Positions 63,769-64,000 of a DNA stretch of 64,000 nt are shown here, one piece after another. The DNA lies in assembly GCF_902488535.1 (NCBI RefSeq), contig NZ_CABTWO010000009.1, positions 21,542-85,541 on the forward strand. Reading direction: 5' to 3'. Numbering within the stretch: the stretch's first letter is position 1; each line of letters opens with the position of its first letter. Source of the stretch: an uncultured Mobiluncus sp. (GTDB lineage Bacteria; Actinomycetota; Actinomycetes; Actinomycetales; Actinomycetaceae). The translations under genes were made by a program, and so were the position numbers. Below the pieces are notes generated by a model. It ran no database searches. It had not been told where the DNA came from and was given only the letters and a program-made list of their open reading frames with translations.

Positions 63769-64000
63769 GGAGACATGGGCTATCTAAACAAATCGTCAGA
63801 GAAATGCCAATACTTCTTGAAACTCCCGCTGTGGTGATGCGGAGCCTTACTCAACCTTCAAGAGTTGTCTGTATGCTTCCCCAGGTTGATAACAATCGAC
63901 TTCCATTGATCGCGGTGATTAATCTCGGGTTACATGACAAATTGTGTGTCTGGGGGGTTAGTCCCATGTGTTGTTGTAGGGGGTGGTGTGGTGGAGTTCG
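63769..64000. other. Right edge, possible start of another element
   Basis: The last 230 bases have no secure gene. A plus-strand frame from an ATG at 63804 stays open to the end of the window but has a poor amino acid composition at its far end. The last 60 bases are rich in G and T (GTGTCTGGGGGGTTAGTCCC ...), unlike the surroundings, which could be the end of an insertion sequence. Confidence 0.3.

Overview
The window looks like a chromosomal segment of a mid-GC actinobacterium, most likely in the Actinomycetaceae; a Mobiluncus-like organism is my best guess. The evidence is a WhiB1-type regulator beside a PdtaS-type histidine kinase, a class Ic methionine aminopeptidase, polyphosphate glucokinase, a DUF2505 protein, a GatCAB operon, a pheS-pheT-arg block in the usual actinobacterial order and a chemotaxis-type receptor that implies motility. 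The genus is an inference; the higher-level assignment is much firmer.

Layout. Positions 1 to about 3660 are the end of a foreign, Firmicutes-type mobile element: a truncated sigma-factor-like gene of Tn1549-type elements, a SAM methyltransferase, and tet(W) with its leader peptide and attenuator. The element abuts the 3' end of gatB. From 3690 the backbone runs gatB-gatA-gatC, a cardiolipin synthase-like gene, ligA, a DJ-1 family gene, an inverted pair of DnaA boxes, a large FHA/FtsK-SpoIIIE membrane ATPase, whiB1, pdtaS, a DUF2505 gene, thyA-folA, an aldehyde dehydrogenase and tyrS. Next come an oligopeptide transporter/AhpD-like/alanine symporter operon, a MutT-type Nudix gene, msrA and a 50-residue orphan protein with its own promoter.

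From 28.5 to 41 kb lies an amino acid block on the minus strand: pheS-pheT, a DUF1287 gene, then argC-argJ-argB-argD-argR-argG-argH. argF, normally between argD and argR, is absent. Candidate ArgR operators overlap a probable leaderless argC promoter. From 41 to 50 kb are a soluble CZB-domain chemoreceptor, a YwiC-like membrane protein, a lipid kinase, a C69 dipeptidase, panB, map, ppgK, the RNase P RNA, a coiled-coil protein whose zinc-ribbon cysteines have been lost, and a Nif3 protein.

Positions 50.9-52.7 kb form an AT-rich islet with a secreted chymotrypsin-like protease and a translationally coupled lipoprotein. It is followed by an acyl-CoA-synthetase-like gene, lipA, a KstD-like flavoprotein overlapping lipB, a cluster of hairpins and tRNA-derived repeats beside tRNA-Val(TAC), a membrane-anchored protein of unknown function, a sialidase without a signal peptide, a YibE/F membrane protein and a RelB/RelE-type toxin-antitoxin pair near the right edge.

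The most unusual items are the protease/lipoprotein pair, the orphan FHA-FtsK ATPase preceded by DnaA boxes, the small conserved-looking 50-residue gene, and the repeat cluster by tRNA-Val. None is proven to be a new system. No CRISPR array and no rRNA gene were seen.
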